A stretch of 6,490 nt of DNA from Nitrosomonas sp. UBA6494 (GTDB lineage Bacteria > Pseudomonadota > Gammaproteobacteria > Burkholderiales > Nitrosomonadaceae), in contig DJMI01000085.1 in the NCBI GenBank assembly GCA_002435335.1, forward strand, positions 1-6,490. The letters are read 5' to 3'. Positions 6,468 to 6,490 of this stretch are shown one piece after another. Every line of letters begins with the position of its first letter. Within the stretch, counting starts at the first letter, position 1. The position numbers and the translations under genes are program-made. Below the pieces are notes generated by a model. That model did no database searches. It was not told the origin of the DNA and saw only the letters and a program-made list of their open reading frames with translations.

Positions 6468-6490
6468 GAGACCTTTGCAAAATCACTGTT
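6468..6490 (+). mobile_element. Left end of a probable second IS5-family element, cut by the window
   Basis: GAGACCTTTGCAAAATCACT begins at 6468. GAGACCTTTGCAAAA is a terminal inverted repeat I know from a common IS5-family group, and its GAG end is the outer end. In this orientation the element's body lies to the right, beyond the window. No matching TTTTGCAAAGGTCTC occurs inside the window, so it is not the partner end of the element at 5009-6425. Only 23 bases are visible, so a solo relic end cannot be excluded. Confidence 0.55.

Noticed and set aside
1..6490. CRISPR array, tRNA or rRNA gene, toxin-antitoxin or defence system
   Set aside because: No regularly spaced repeats, no cloverleaf or rRNA-like sequence, and no small paired genes were seen. 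The coding content is fully explained by the polysaccharide operon, the IS remnant and the left partial gene.

Overview
The window looks like a stretch of a Gram-negative proteobacterial chromosome carrying the downstream end of a surface-polysaccharide (capsule, exopolysaccharide or O-antigen) gene cluster next to insertion-sequence debris. The moderate to low GC, the bifunctional ManC and the IS5-type transposase fit a betaproteobacterium. A Nitrosomonadaceae-like host is my impression from recalled relatives of the transposase and has not been tested.

Layout. Positions 2-289 (+) hold the last 95 codons of a glycine- and aspartate-rich, beta-strand-type protein whose end resembles phage-tail or beta-helix proteins. 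It converges, across about 95 bp of non-coding DNA, on a four-gene leftward operon spanning 4901-385 (-): a class I SAM-dependent methyltransferase (4901-4260), two family-4 glycosyltransferases (4253-3024 and 3027-1894), and mannose-1-phosphate guanylyltransferase/mannose-6-phosphate isomerase (manC, 1851-385). Spacings are 6 bp, a 4-bp ATGA overlap and 42 bp, so one transcript is likely. The upstream side of the operon is occupied by a degenerate IS5-family element (about 5009-6425). Its transposase is split over three frames by an apparent internal deletion at the first catalytic Asp and by a second small deletion. A typical IS5-family end sequence starts at 6468 and points out of the window, suggesting a second element begins there.

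How the genes work together. ManC would make GDP-mannose, the donor for mannose and the precursor of GDP-fucose, GDP-rhamnose and related sugars. The two GT4 enzymes would add sugars to a growing lipid-linked repeat unit on the cytoplasmic face. The methyltransferase may modify the glycan, but its substrate cannot be read from the sequence. No polymerase, flippase, export or initiating transferase gene is present, so the cluster is only partly represented.

I see no convincing new biological system. The points most worth a second look are the cysteine cluster in the GT at 3024-4253, the two-lesion transposase with candidate inverted repeats, the outward-facing IS end at 6468, and the tail/beta-helix-like C-terminus at the left edge.
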